A stretch of 60,000 nt of DNA from Nymphaea colorata (taxonomy: Eukaryota > Streptophyta > Magnoliopsida > Nymphaeales > Nymphaeaceae). The position numbers and the translations under genes are program-made. The notes below the pieces were generated by a model, which was given only the letters and a program-made list of their open reading frames with translations, was not told the origin of the DNA and did no database searches. Location: contig NC_045139.1 in assembly GCF_008831285.2 (NCBI RefSeq), forward strand, positions 23,170,412 through 23,230,411, given 5' to 3'. Shown one piece after another: positions 11,002 through 20,379 of this stretch (its first letter is position 1; each line of letters begins with the position of its first letter).

Positions 11002-11006
11002 CTGAT
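11002..11006. repeat. Target-site duplication ATTCT, right
   Basis: This is the second copy of the duplication flanking copia A. Confidence 0.9.
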
Positions 11007-11254
11007 TATGTTTTCCTTGACATAGAAATTACATTGGAAACTTGAGAAGAAATCTGGGGCCTGCATGATGTCATTATTCTTTCCACCACTGTATCTGGTG
11101 ACTCGTGAGCTCCACTTTCCGAAGGATACAAAGTAGCATCTTCAAGAATATAACATATCCATAACATAACGTGATTAGCAAAAGTAGAAGATTAAGAAAG
11201 GAAAAAATGAATCCCTACCCCGATGGCATAATATAGACTATATAGTTACTCAAA

Positions 11255-11420
11255 AGAGTTTGTCGAGCATTAATCGAGTCAAGCTCGAGATCAACAAGTA
11301 ATGGTGAGTATCAAACGAGTTTGTCAAGCCTTACTCGAGTCGAGCACGGGGTTTCCTTTAGTCAAGCCGAGTTCGAGCAGACTGAACTCGGGCTCGACTC
11401 GGCTCGTGTTCACCCCTAGT
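11255..11420. repeat. Dispersed GAGCTCGA-rich element, copy 1
   Basis: The stretch is dense in short overlapping CTCGAG, GCTCGA and ACTCGG words and ends GGCTCGTGTTCACCCCTAG. A second copy near 43235 starts with the complement of that end (TAGGGCTGAACACGAGCC), so the two are members of one family in opposite orientations. The terminal TAGGG-type motif suggests a hAT-like miniature element, but no target duplication was identified. It abuts the U-box duplicate at about 11421. Confidence 0.55.
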
Positions 11421-12349
11421 CTTCTCTAAGGAGACACAAGGCCAGGTGAGAAATAAGATCATCATTGAAAATGGGCAGACATGGATTCCACCATCAGTTT
11501 GTGCACTCCTGCTCAAGTAGAAGTTGAAAAGGTTGTTGTACAAAAGAACTTTCTCATTATATTACTTTTTCAAAGTGTTGTCATGTACTATCTGAACCAT
11601 GCTTCTGTTTCTCATAGTAAAATCTCAAGATATGACCAAAAGAAACTAAGAGAAGAGAGATAATGCCACAAGATTTGTAATGCTTGCTAACATCTCTGTT
11701 GGTAACTTTTCATCTTCAAATGTTGAAAGTTGTAATGCTTGCTAACATTTTTTGCTTGCTCACAATAACTTTCTTCATGTTGCAGGAATTGATTTCTCAA
11801 GCACATGCAATTTGATTAGCAGCAAGACTCATGTCAAGTCCGTGGGAATGGCTTGCAGCACTGTCATTGTTGCTAGAGCTATCAAAGAACTGTTTATCTT
11901 TATGTGAGAAAATTGGTTCCAGACCTGGTGCCATTCTACTTTTGATTACAATAAAATGCAATACTACTGATTCAATGGCAGCTGAAAAAGAAAACATGAC
12001 CCTAAACAACTTGGTGAAGTGTCCAAAAAATAGCAAGATCATGGCAGAAAATAGACTTTTGGAACCTCTTCTCAGCAACCTCATTGAAGGTATGCACTTG
12101 ATATCTACAGACTGCATTGCATCGTAATCACTTGACTGCACCTGCGTTTTCTGAACTAGTCTACAGTGTCATTTGCATATACACACAGGGATATGCATTC
12201 GCCAGAAATGATTGAAACATGTATGTATGTATAATAGACACACATATGTATATGTACTATATGTAGGTATGCAATGTATCATGTATCATGTACTTATGTG
12301 TCCTGTTAGCAGGAAGAAAAGTGTGAAGACCAAAAATTTTCCACATTTT
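11421..12349 (+). repeat. Segmental duplicate containing U-box/ARM exon, copy 1
   Basis: From TTCTCTAAGGAGACACAAGG to CCACATTTTCT this stretch parallels 22271-23208. It includes the reading ending WIPPSV-ALLLK, an intron, the ARM exon and a downstream region with a TATGTATATGTACTATATG motif. Similarity ends at 12349, where pararetroviral sequence begins. In copy 2 the same point runs into AT-rich DNA, and in copy 3 it runs into a U-box exon. Confidence 0.85.
11786..12089 (+). pseudogene. PUB43/44-type U-box E3 ligase, ARM-repeat exon, copy 1
   Basis: The exon is bounded by a TTGCAG acceptor and an AAG/GTATGC donor. It encodes an armadillo-repeat segment (SLLLELSKNCLSLCEKIGSR, LNNLVKCPKNSKIMAENRLL, EPLLSNLIEG) resembling plant U-box proteins 43 and 44, which act as E3 ubiquitin ligases with ARM repeats binding partners. 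A TGA interrupts the tenth codon (11813-11815), where copy 2 has CCA. No other exon of the gene lies nearby, so this is a fragment. The family call rests on the ELSKN...LCEKIGS pattern and the matching U-box exon beside copy 3. Confidence 0.8.
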
Positions 12350-12398
12350 CTTAGTATTGCTGACATCTTATCTAGACTGCTTAATTTGCAGGGGAAAG

Positions 12399-13735
12399 AT
12401 GGAAGGAATCCTTGAAGAAATCTCGAAGGCAGTTGATATGTTCTTCGAGCTCAGAAGACAACAACAGAGATTGCTGACTGAGTTTTTTGAAAAATAGTCT
12501 GATTTTTCAAAAAGCCAGGATATTATAACAGATCAACTCCATAATCTGGAGAAAGAACTAACCTCACTGGTTAAAACAGGTGTGGTTACAAGGGTTGCAA
12601 AACCAAGTCCTCTAACGGATAAAATCGTTGAGGAACAAAAGTTGCCTCTATGCCCAAATACTGGGAAAGAGAAACTTCAAACCCCTGAGAATTCAGTGGC
12701 TGAAGACAAGTTGCATCTGACTCAGGTAACTGAGAAAGATAAAGGACAGTCCTTTGGTTATACAGCGGCTGACGTCGTTTTGAAACCTCAAACTGCGAGA
12801 ATTCAAAACCCCACAGAACTTCTAATGAAAAAGATTCCAAAAAATCCTGAACTAATGGATTTGTATGGACAAAATCTTTTTGAATTATATAAACTCCTTG
12901 TGGAAGATCCACAAGGAAATTTCTTAACAAATTTTTCAGGGATATATCCTAGAATCATTTGTTTTCAAGGTACACCACCAGAATTTATTGCAAAATGGTT
13001 CACTTTTGCTTCAATCAGTAATATTTATGTATCTCCTTCTTTTGAAGAGATAAAATTATTACCTCCCAAGGTTACGAAGGCGGTAAAAGAATTTTCTGTT
13101 TGTAATCCAGCAATTTCAAATGAAACTGTTATTTCTTTAAAATTCTTTTCAGCTGGCCCTGAAATCCTTCAAAAAGAAAACGGCCACTTTAAAGAAAAAT
13201 CTAGCCTACACCTAATTCATATGGGAATAGTGAGAAAAAATCATGAGCTTACTTTTGACACAGCTCAAGAAAAGAAGGCTTATCCTTATAATAAGGATTT
13301 AATGGAAATCATCCATTACAGGAGAGCCATAGGCTTTAAAGCCATTGTTAAGGCTGCATCGGCCTACATGGAAAACGCTATTTGGTAGCATCATAGTCAT
13401 TGTGCCTTAATAAGTACTGCTAAAAGAAAGGATCCCTCTTCTTTAGCAAAGCTGCAAGCATTTCAAAAGAGAATCGATATGGGTGACCATACGTGTCCTC
13501 AAGAAACAACAAAGTTTTACTGCAATCTCATTAAACATGAGAAGCGGACATGCTATGTCAGTGGCAGGGAAAAAGCTACAGAAGCCAATTCCGAAGAAGA
13601 AAAGATAAAAACTTTTCGATTCGGAAGAATTGGGCCAAAATCAGGCACTACATCCAGATGTGGCGGCTTTACAATCAAAAGAGGACGCCAGTCAAAAATA
13701 TCTTCGGAATCTGAAGAAAGCACATCCTCGTAAGA
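12399..13735 (+). pseudogene. Pararetroviral last ORF, transactivator/inclusion-body-like (tentative)
   Basis: From ATG at 12399 one frame runs to 13733 with only two internal stops (12495-12497 and 13386-13388). The N-terminus is predicted helical and coiled (EEISKAVDMFFELRRQQQRL). The central region (about 12820-13380) contains ELMDLYGQNLFELYKLLVED, IYPRIICFQGTPPEFIAKWF and LHLIHMGIVRKNHELTFDTA. The position upstream of the promoter/leader and the look of this core suggest the caulimovirid transactivator or inclusion-body protein, which lets ribosomes reinitiate on polycistronic viral RNA. I am not certain. It could instead be another accessory ORF. The C-terminal part is basic and acidic and continues in another frame after about 13620. 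Confidence 0.5.
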
Positions 13736-13783
13736 ACTACGTGGACGATAGCCATAAAAAGAGGAAGCTACTTTTTCTAGAAG

Positions 13784-14065
13784 ATGAGGTTGGGTTGGCT
13801 GATACATCAGAAAAGAAAGCTAAAGCTTGAAAGAGCAAAAGCTAAAGCAGGACCATATCGTTGCAAAATATGGCGGGCTGAAAATTGTGCCAAAAGGAGA
13901 AAAGAAGCCTTATCATTGCAAGAGGACAAGGCTGAAAAAGATTCTCCGTACAATAATAAAGTCTTATCATTACAAGAAGACAAGGCTGAAGATAAGCTTG
14001 AAGATTCTTCATGCAATCATAAACCCTTATCATTACAATAAGACAAAGTTGAAGATAAGGATAAC
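13784..14065 (+). repeat. Imperfect tandem repeats in the ORF tail
   Basis: The peptide LSLQEDKAE appears three times with changes (about 13907-13937, 13967-13997, 14024-14050), separated by DSPYNNKV and DKLEDSSCNHKP. At DNA level, units near TTATCATTACAAGAAGACAAGG recur at about 60-bp spacing. This lies in the charged tail just before the viral promoter region. Confidence 0.7.
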
Positions 14066-14217
14066 AACATAGTAGAGGGTCACATTATAAAGATACCCAT
14101 TGTAGGTGCGACATGTGTAACGCACAAAAACCAAGAGTCCTAATGTGACAATTAGGAGATAAGGTGGTGAGGGTCCACTTGTAACCCTCAATCATGTAAA
14201 TAGTATACTTCTCCACC
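14066..14217 (+). promoter_or_regulatory. Upstream promoter region of the pararetrovirus
   Basis: This is the noncoding stretch between the tail of the last ORF and the TATA box. It contains GTGACAATTAGGAGATAAGG and a CCACTTGTAACCCTC segment. By analogy with caulimovirids, the full-length RNA promoter is expected here. No activator site could be assigned by eye. Confidence 0.45.
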
Positions 14218-14226
14218 TATAAATAA
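14218..14226 (+). promoter_or_regulatory. TATA box of the pararetroviral promoter
   Basis: CTATAAATA followed by AGGGAGAAGG has the classic caulimovirid TATA context. Transcription would start about 30 bp downstream, near 14250-14260. Confidence 0.65.
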
Positions 14227-14347
14227 GGGAGAAGGCAGCATGTAAGGGGCATCGTAAAATCTACCAAGTGATCTTTGAGAGCAAAAAAGAGATCGCCCCA
14301 TTCGGGCTAATGTATAATCTAGCCATGTTTGGCTAAAGGAGTTGTAA

Positions 14348-14372
14348 CCTCCTTCTGTCCAAAGGAAGGAGT
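14348..14372 (+). other. Hairpin in the presumed terminal-repeat region
   Basis: CTCCTTC and GAAGGAG arms flank a loop of about nine bases (TGTCCAAAG), followed by CAATAAGATG, which may act as a weak polyadenylation signal. A stem this close to the predicted start could belong to the R region. The role is inferred. Confidence 0.4.
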
Positions 14373-14399
14373 TAGAAGTTCAATAAGATGTGAAAATCT

Positions 14400-15056
14400 T
14401 TGCGAACAGATCTTGTTTGTAAGTCCCTTCCTTCCTTTTCTCTTTACTTTCTACTTTTTGTTATTACATTTGAAAGGCCTTATTCTTGCATAGAGAATTC
14501 TAGGCATTCGCTGACAGCTCTTTTGCAAGGATATTATGATATTGTTCATTTCTTTGTTTAGTCTAAGGGATTTTGGTTTGGCCATGTTAAAACGAAGTGC
14601 TATAGGGTAAAGTACCGCCAAGGCAAAAGAGAATGCCGATAGGGAAAACGCCCACTAAACGCAGTTAGTAGGAGTAAGCTCTGCCAGACATCCATACCCT
14701 AGGCAAGGAATAACAGTATACTATATCCTGAAATGCTAAATCATTAGGACAGGCCTTACTTAAAGAATAATTAAGAGATTGAAGAAAGAAAAATGGGAGA
14801 TGGAGGGTGTGTCCTTACAGACTTGACTATTTTTAAAGATCTAGCGTCTTTAAAACTTCTGACTTTAAATCCTAAAGGATAGAAGGAAGGTAATTACTCA
14901 ACTCATAACATGAGTGAGACTTGAACTTTACCATTTTATGGTAGATCTAGAACCCTGAGAGAAAGTCCTTCTTCAGGAAACCAGTCCCGTCTGACCTTCT
15001 TAGGCGAAACTATTCGAAGACGAAGAGATCGTACCTCTTCAAACTACCCTCGTAAC
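14400..15056 (+). other. Long viral leader
   Basis: About 650 bases lie between the promoter and the first AUG of the movement-protein frame. No match to the tRNA-iMet primer site TGGTATCAGAGC was seen here, although such a site would be expected in the leader. It may have been lost. Several short AUG-initiated frames are present, for example ATG at 14910 followed by TGA after four codons. The movement-protein frame is open without an ATG from 14925. Confidence 0.5.
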
Positions 15057-15836
15057 ATGCAGTTAGAGGAAATTGCTGAGATCCCAGAAGATCAAGAAGA
15101 AAGGGGGGTTAGACAGATCCTAAACCCTGAAATCTTGTATAGGCACTCAGAATGGAGGCCTTTACAAGGTAGATACACCTATAACAGAGAGGTGGTCATG
15201 TCTGTACTAAGCAATCAAACAGAAACTATCAACCTCTTGAGTCCAGAAGGAGCTCGCAGGTTAAGAGATAGGGGCTATAACCTAGTTCATATAGGTTTAA
15301 TCGCCATAAAAATCAGACCTCTTCATAGGAAAGAGACTGGAGCCAAGTGCTTTGTCATGCTTCTTGACAAACGCTTCAACAAAGCTGCTAAAGCAAATTT
15401 AGGAGCAATGGAAATCGATCTCAACCAAGGAGCTGAGATTATATATTTGGTCCCTAATACCTATATGAGCATTAGAGACTTCTAGAAATATCTTTGTGTA
15501 GGAATCCAAACACGAGGATATGAAGATATGACTGAAGGAGATAACCTTCTAGTCTCTGTGGCCATAGTTGGAAGATTAAGGAATAATGATCAAGTCAAAT
15601 ATAACTTGAACATTGATGGTATTGTGGATGCAGTAGCATCACAAGGAATTAAGTTTATCAAACCAAAGTCCTACAATTCAGAGGAACTTGCAGGATTAGA
15701 ATGGGAAATAGGAAGATTCATAGAGGATGAAGCCTCTACTAGTCTTCCTAAGAGAGCTCTTCACTATGAAAATAGTGAGGGCCAGGAATTCATTAGGTTC
15801 ACTGTTATGAACCTAGACATCAGCCTCTTGAGGTAG
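15057..15836 (+). pseudogene. Pararetroviral movement protein (30K superfamily)
   Basis: The frame from ATG at 15057 is open to 15836 except for one TAG at 15483-15485. Features typical of badnavirus-like movement proteins are GARRLRDRGYNLVHIGLIAI, a KCFVMLLDKRF strand, a MEIDLNQGAEIIYLVP block, and, after the stop, GIQTRGYEDM, LLVSVAIVGRL and a NSEELAGLEWE segment near the end. These proteins move virus between plant cells through plasmodesmata. The frame is also open for about 44 Arg/Ser-rich codons upstream of the ATG (from 14925) with no other ATG, so the true start could be non-AUG or could lie upstream before decay. Downstream the reading shifts frame toward the dUTPase, suggesting one original polyprotein. 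Confidence 0.82.
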
Positions 15837-16090
15837 ATGAACAATCGCTTCAAGTAGAGATTAGATCTCGAAGAGAAGAAAACCTTCTCGCCAGAATATG
15901 AACTTCGTTCTGATTATGGTGTCTGAGCGTAAATGTGATGCACCAATAGCACAAAATTCTAATACGGATTTTGTGACCTGGTTGCCTCGTTTTGGTGTCA
16001 GAGCAAGGTTAAGGTTCTATACATTTCAGATAAACCCTCCATTTAAGTATGGAAAATTTCTTACAAAGGGTCATTTTCTATTTCAATAAA
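15837..16090 (+). pseudogene. Linker between movement protein and dUTPase
   Basis: A charged segment follows in a neighbouring frame (VEIRSRREENLLARI), then a stop-rich stretch to the dUTPase. No domain was recognised. It probably joined the two domains in the intact virus. Confidence 0.4.
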
Positions 16091-16510
16091 AAGAAAAATA
16101 ATTGTCATAGGATCCAACGACTTGATCCAACTGTATCTTTGCCAACTAGGCTGACGAACAAAACAACAGGCTATGATTTAGAAAGTAGTCATAATACAGT
16201 TGTTCCTGCAAAAGGAAAAGCTCTTGTTAATACAGGTCTGGCCATAGCAGTTCCAAAGGGAACATATGGACAAATTGCATCTAGAAGTGGTCTTGCACTA
16301 AATTACTCAATCCTTGTAGGAGTAGGAGTAATTGATGCGGATTACAGAGGTGAAGTAAAAATTCTCCTCTTTAATCATTCTGATAAAGACTTCTTTATTA
16401 GGAAAAGGGATTGCTCAGCTAATCCTACATAAAATATGTACTCCTAAGGTTAAGGAAGTAGAACAATTCAACACCACAATCCGACAAACAAAAGGATTTG
16501 GTTCGTCCGG
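16091..16510 (+). pseudogene. Viral dUTPase domain, frameshifted near its C-terminus
   Basis: Trimeric dUTPase motifs are clear: motif 1 around TGYDLES, then a VNTGLAIAVPKGTYGQIASR block holding motif 2 (ASRSGLA), then GVIDADYRGEVKILLFNHSD holding motif 3 with the catalytic Asp. After the DKDFFIRK segment the frame breaks at about 16400 and runs to a stop at 16430-16432. Motifs 4 and 5, including the Gly-rich tail, are legible in another frame up to about 16518. dUTPases hydrolyse dUTP to dUMP and limit uracil in newly made DNA. The domain lies in the middle of the viral gene block, on the same strand, between movement-protein and coat-like sequences, so it belongs to the virus and not to a captured host exon. 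No intron is visible. Confidence 0.88.
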
Positions 16511-16522
16511 AATTTTGACACT

Positions 16523-16747
16523 ATGTCCCAATCCAGAAAAGAAAAAGATCTAGAATACCTAGGATTTGATCTGTATAGGTCATATCCAAAAACCAGAACA
16601 TACAAAATATATTTGTATGATCTACAAAGTACAAAAGGCTATAGTCTTACCAAACCTAATAAAATCCAAGTAACAAATTGGATTTATAATAGGGAGATTG
16701 GTAAAAAACACCAAGATCTGGAAGATTCATCTAAGGTTAAAGAATGA
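16523..16747 (+). pseudogene. Small viral ORF, unknown function
   Basis: This 74-codon ORF starts MSQSRKEKDLEYLGFDLYRS just after the dUTPase and is rich in Tyr and Lys. It may correspond to the small first ORF of badnavirus or tungrovirus-like genomes, or it may be the N-terminal part of the next coiled-coil ORF. A recognisable helical continuation (VNHITNLTSLTNVILEIP, about 16774-16831) lies beyond its stop. The function is not known. Confidence 0.5.
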
Positions 16748-16878
16748 ATAAATTCGAGTATCTAGACTTTAGTTAACCACATAACCAATCTAACATCTCT
16801 CACAAATGTTATTTTGGAAATACCTACCAACATGAGTTTCATAGCAATGAATCTCATTTTAACACAATAGTTGATTTA

Positions 16879-17190
16879 ATGATCTCCTTAGGTAAACACC
16901 TAAAGGAAAATGATACATCAGATGCAAGAGTATTTGATTCTATTGCAAGTTCTTTACAAAATAAGAACAAATTATTAAAAGACTTGAATGGAAATTTGGA
17001 TTATAAAAAATCCCAAGTTAATGATTTGATAAAATCATTAAATAAATTTCCTAAGTGTCAAACTCTTAATCTTCAAGAAAGATTAGAGTTAGTTGAAAAT
17101 AATATGAATCACAGGTTTAACGAAATAAACATTAAACTTGAAAAATTTGAAAACATGAAAACTAACTTAGAAAAACTTGTTCTAAGTTAA
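16879..17190 (+). CDS. Coiled-coil viral ORF, possibly virion-associated protein
   Basis: This 103-codon ORF is open throughout. It is rich in Leu, Asn, Lys and Glu with heptad-like spacing (LQERLELVENNMNHRFNEI, KLEKFENMKTNLEKLVLS), so it is predicted to be a coiled coil. Its TAA overlaps the ATG of the next ORF by one base (TAATG at 17188-17192), a stop-start arrangement like those between small ORFs of badnaviruses, which are read by leaky scanning or reinitiation. Size and position suit a virion-associated or ORF2-type protein. The upstream start may have lain earlier in the intact virus. The homology is inferred and not proven. Confidence 0.5.
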   Translation: MISLGKHLKENDTSDARVFDSIASSLQNKNKLLKDLNGNLDYKKSQVNDLIKSLNKFPKCQTLNLQERLELVENNMNHRFNEINIKLEKFENMKTNLEKLVLS

Positions 17191-18775
17191 TGGAAGACGA
17201 AGCAATAATTAAGCCTATTGCTATTAAAATTAAAACTGATGGTTTTAGTGTCGTAGAAGGGTTTTCTGCCTATTCTGGTCCAGGAGCATCTGACAAAGAA
17301 TACCCCAAACTATTTAACTTAGTAATTGGGTTATTATGTTATGTTCTCAAGAGACAAGAAGATCTTGAGACAAAATATAATAGGATTCTACAAGAACTAG
17401 AAAAACCGAAATCTAGTTCGGAACTTGAAAATCTTATCAAAAAATTTGATAAAATTAAGTTAGATTCCGGCCCATCTAGGAAAACTACACTAAGTGATAA
17501 ATACTTAGTAATGAAAAGGAGAACTACAGAAGTAAAATCTGTAGAAACTAAACCAACTCCTGATAAAGGAAAAAACAAAAGTAAATGCAGATTTGTCAAC
17601 AAGCAAATCCGGATAAAATTCTCTATCCTAAGGAGTTAGGAGTAGAGCTTAAATCCATCCTTGAAGTAATAGAACTTGAAGACCATCTAAAATCTCTTGG
17701 TCAAATCCAGGAAGACCAAGAAATTTATACTGATGAAAATCAAAATATAAGGGTTAGACTAAAAATCATATCAGATATTGAAGTTGATACTATAGATATA
17801 GAATCTACAGTAGAAGATTCCCTAGTAGGGAAAAGTATTAAAAATTATATGGATATGATCATGGAAGGTGAAAATGTGTCGGAAGTAATTTCAGGACTTC
17901 CACCTAGTGGTTATCTTCCTAGGATACCCTACGCTGATATAGGTGAATGGGTTCAAAAATATAAACCTAAGGGAAAGAGATTTCCTTTAGAAATCACTGA
18001 TCAAAGAAAACTTATTGATTAGGGAAGAGTTTTAAATCTGGCGGCCCATGATCGACAACTCTGGCCCCAAATTATTGACCAATGGGGTGCAATCCTGATT
18101 AAGGATTACCTCAAAGCAAATCTTGGTCATACAGACTCTAGAGAAATGATCGCCTACTTGGAAACATACTTAGGTGAATCTGCTAGAGCAACGTGGGAAG
18201 CATACAAACGCTGCCATCATGCGGAATATGAAAAAGATTTGTCCTTAGGAATTAATCCTTACAATTTTGTGTTCAGAATAAAAATTATTCTGACAGGAGC
18301 TAGTCCAAATATGGGAACCATAGAATTCCAATATGAAGCCCTCAACAGGTTAGAACAACTCAATCTAACAAGTTGGAGCCATATTAAGCAATTTCTAAAT
18401 GATTACTATTATTACACTTCCGTATCTGGAAATGCATATGATAGTAACATAGGTGATAAGCCTTTTAGGAAATTGCCTGGAGCACTGGGAAAAGAAATAG
18501 TAGACTATTGGCCTACATATTTCAAAGATTTGAATCCACATCCCTTTATGCAAAACATAGCATTTAGGATAGGATATATTTGTAAATTTCTGGAAAAGAA
18601 ATGTACAGAAATTAAAATCCAAAAACAGCTAAAAGGAGACCATTCCTTTTGCAAAAATATATATACAACTCAAATTTATGGATATAATATTGAGAAAAGG
18701 AAGCCTACTAGGAGAAAGGGTAAAAGATTATTTCAAAATCTAAACCCAGAAAACCTAGTAAAAGATACTTTTTGA
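17190..18775 (+). pseudogene. Coat-protein region of the viral polyprotein, frameshifted
   Basis: The ATG at 17190 opens a frame to 17639, rich in Lys and Glu (LFNLVIGLLCYVLKRQEDL). It is then followed in a second frame (17585-18022) by an acidic segment (GLPPSGYLPRIPYADIGEW) that ends in a TAG at 18020-18022. A third open stretch (about 18023-18775) holds AYLETYLGESARATWEAYK, MGTIEFQYEALNRLEQL and a Lys/Arg-rich end (KRKPTRRKGKRLF). The acidic then basic layout ahead of a zinc knuckle and protease is what plant pararetroviral coat proteins show. Shifts near 17600 and the stop at 18020 break it. Confidence 0.7.
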
Positions 18776-18849
18776 GAAAATAAAAAAGCAAAGCTCCGTA
18801 CTTAATTAAGGACAAACATGTCCTTAAGTATGATAAAAAGAGAAATTAT

Positions 18850-18920
18850 AAAAATAAACTAAGTTGCATTGTTTGCAAAAACAATGATCATTTGGGAAGT
18901 CATTGTCCTAAATTGATCAA
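18850..18920 (+). pseudogene. CCHC zinc knuckle of the coat protein
   Basis: In one frame the sequence reads CIVCKNNDHLGSHCP, an exact CX2CX4HX4C knuckle as found at the C-terminus of pararetroviral coat proteins, where it binds nucleic acid. It lies between the coat core and the protease. The frame around it contains stops. Confidence 0.8.
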
Positions 18921-18934
18921 GAACTCATTAGCGT

Positions 18935-19600
18935 AGATGAATACGCTAGTGACTCAGAATCTATTTATTCCATAGTCTCGGTTGAACGCTATGAATCCCC
19001 AAAGGACTTAACTTCCAGTGAGGAAGATTATCCTTTAGTTAAGAGTTTTGTTCCAACTGATACTGACATAGCTCATCAGCTTGATGCCCTCGATGAGTTT
19101 GAGAAATTAATAAATTCCACAGATGAATAAGAGTTCCAAAGCCTTAGTAGATAAAAGTACCAAGGGTTGTGAACATAATTGGAATTATAAAGATGGCAAT
19201 TTAGAACAGAAATTGTTTTGTTTGTTGCCGATACCCTACCATAGAACACAGATGGAAATGCACTCTGTGTTACAATGAGATCTATAGACTATGTCTAACA
19301 GAACTCAAACCAGAATTGGTCTTATCCGTCAATCAAGACAACAAACCTAAACACAAATTTGAAGAATCTGACCTTGAGAAAAGGATCAGAAGACTTGAAA
19401 ACTTCAGAGAAAAATCTGAAGAATTCCAAGAGAAAACTTAAAAGAAGCTTCTTGAGCTTCAAGAGCAAATTAACCCTTTTCCAAAATCTAAGGAGAAGGG
19501 AAAGGAACCTCTTATTACCGAATATGGTAGTAAATTAAGACTTGCAAAACCACCCGGTTTTATAAGTTTTATTCACCAAAAGGATTCTGATGACACTCAT
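18935..19600 (+). pseudogene. Acidic linker before protease, broken
   Basis: Several short open pieces are Glu/Ser/Asp rich (LDALDEFEKLINSTDE) and coiled (FREKSEEFQEKT). A Cys/His-containing segment near 19160-19290 could be a second metal-binding region, but I cannot place it. No complete domain was recognised. Confidence 0.45.
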
Positions 19601-19612
19601 TTTTACCAATTA

Positions 19613-19951
19613 ATGGTAAAATGTAGACTAATCCTTGAGGGTGCTATTAATGAGGTCCAAGCACTCATTGACACAGGATGTACTATAACCATCTTGGATG
19701 AGTCTTTAATTGACCCAAAATATACTAGACCTTTAGAAAAACCCATAGTATCAAATACTATGTCTGGACATAATTTGGAATACACATCCTGTATTCCCAA
19801 AGATAAAGTAAAACTCCAACTTACTGATGAAGAAGGAGCTTTTACTAATCTATCATCTTGTCTAAAAATTTATATTGGAAATCTCCATTGTAAGCCTATA
19901 TATTTTATTATAGGCCTTAGTTTTCTAATTGGTGTTAATAAATTTGTTTAA
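19613..19951 (+). pseudogene. Viral aspartic protease (retropepsin-like); block ends here
   Basis: The frame contains VQALIDTGCTITILDESLID, with the DTG catalytic triad of retroviral-type proteases, then GHNLEYTSCIP and CLKIYIGNLHCKPIYFIIGL, which fits the second half of the fold. In caulimovirids this protease cleaves the polyprotein and is followed by RT and RNase H. Here the frame stops at 19949-19951, and AT-rich repeats begin about 30 bases later, so RT-RNase H is missing. Confidence 0.8.
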
Positions 19952-19974
19952 TGTACATATAAATCACAACTTCT

Positions 19975-20263
19975 ATAATGTAATAATATATACAACATTA
20001 TATATTATTACGTATATACTGCATATATACTATTCAAAATATACATATATCTTGTAATTGTATATGTAACAAATATATAATATATATCTGTACCATGTAT
20101 ATATATACATACGTATGACATTATTTATTATTTGTATATATATAACATATATATATTTTTGTAAACATATCATAACATATAATATATATGTATTATATAT
20201 ATGGATGTAAGATATATTTCTATTTTCTATTATACATATATGCTATATGTAATATATAGTAAT

Positions 20264-20349
<86 letters not shown>

Positions 20350-20370
20350 ATATTTAATAGATAATATAAC
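19975..20370. repeat. AT-rich repeat and (TA)n/(TATG)n tract
   Basis: The first half (about 20008-20130) matches 46055-46175 over more than 100 bases (TATTACGTATATACTGCATA and TGTAACAAATATATAATA occur in both). The second half is a simple (TA)n array with TATG interruptions. It marks the right end of the viral block. Confidence 0.75.
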
Positions 20371-20379
20371 AGAAGCGAG

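Larger units (their letters stand above)
12350..19951 (+). other. Endogenous pararetrovirus (Caulimoviridae-like), permuted and lacking RT
   Basis: A 7.6-kb block on one strand carries, in order, a transactivator-like ORF, a promoter/leader, a 30K movement protein, a dUTPase domain, two small ORFs, a coat-like region, a CCHC knuckle and a retroviral-type protease. In a circular plant pararetrovirus, RT-RNase H should follow the protease and precede the last ORF. Here the block starts inside that last part and stops right after the protease, so it looks like a linear, permuted genome copy with RT-RNase H lost. Stops and shifts break nearly every ORF, so it is an old, inactive integrant. Base use is AT-rich and A-rich on the coding strand, unlike the flanking DNA. 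No LTRs or target duplications were found. The 3' end passes into AT repeats, which are common at pararetroviral integration sites. Genus is uncertain. Confidence 0.85.

Noticed and set aside
12350-19951. Interpretation of the viral block as a Ty3/gypsy element
   Set aside because: No LTRs or integrase, and it has a 30K movement protein and dUTPase, which gypsy elements of this kind lack.
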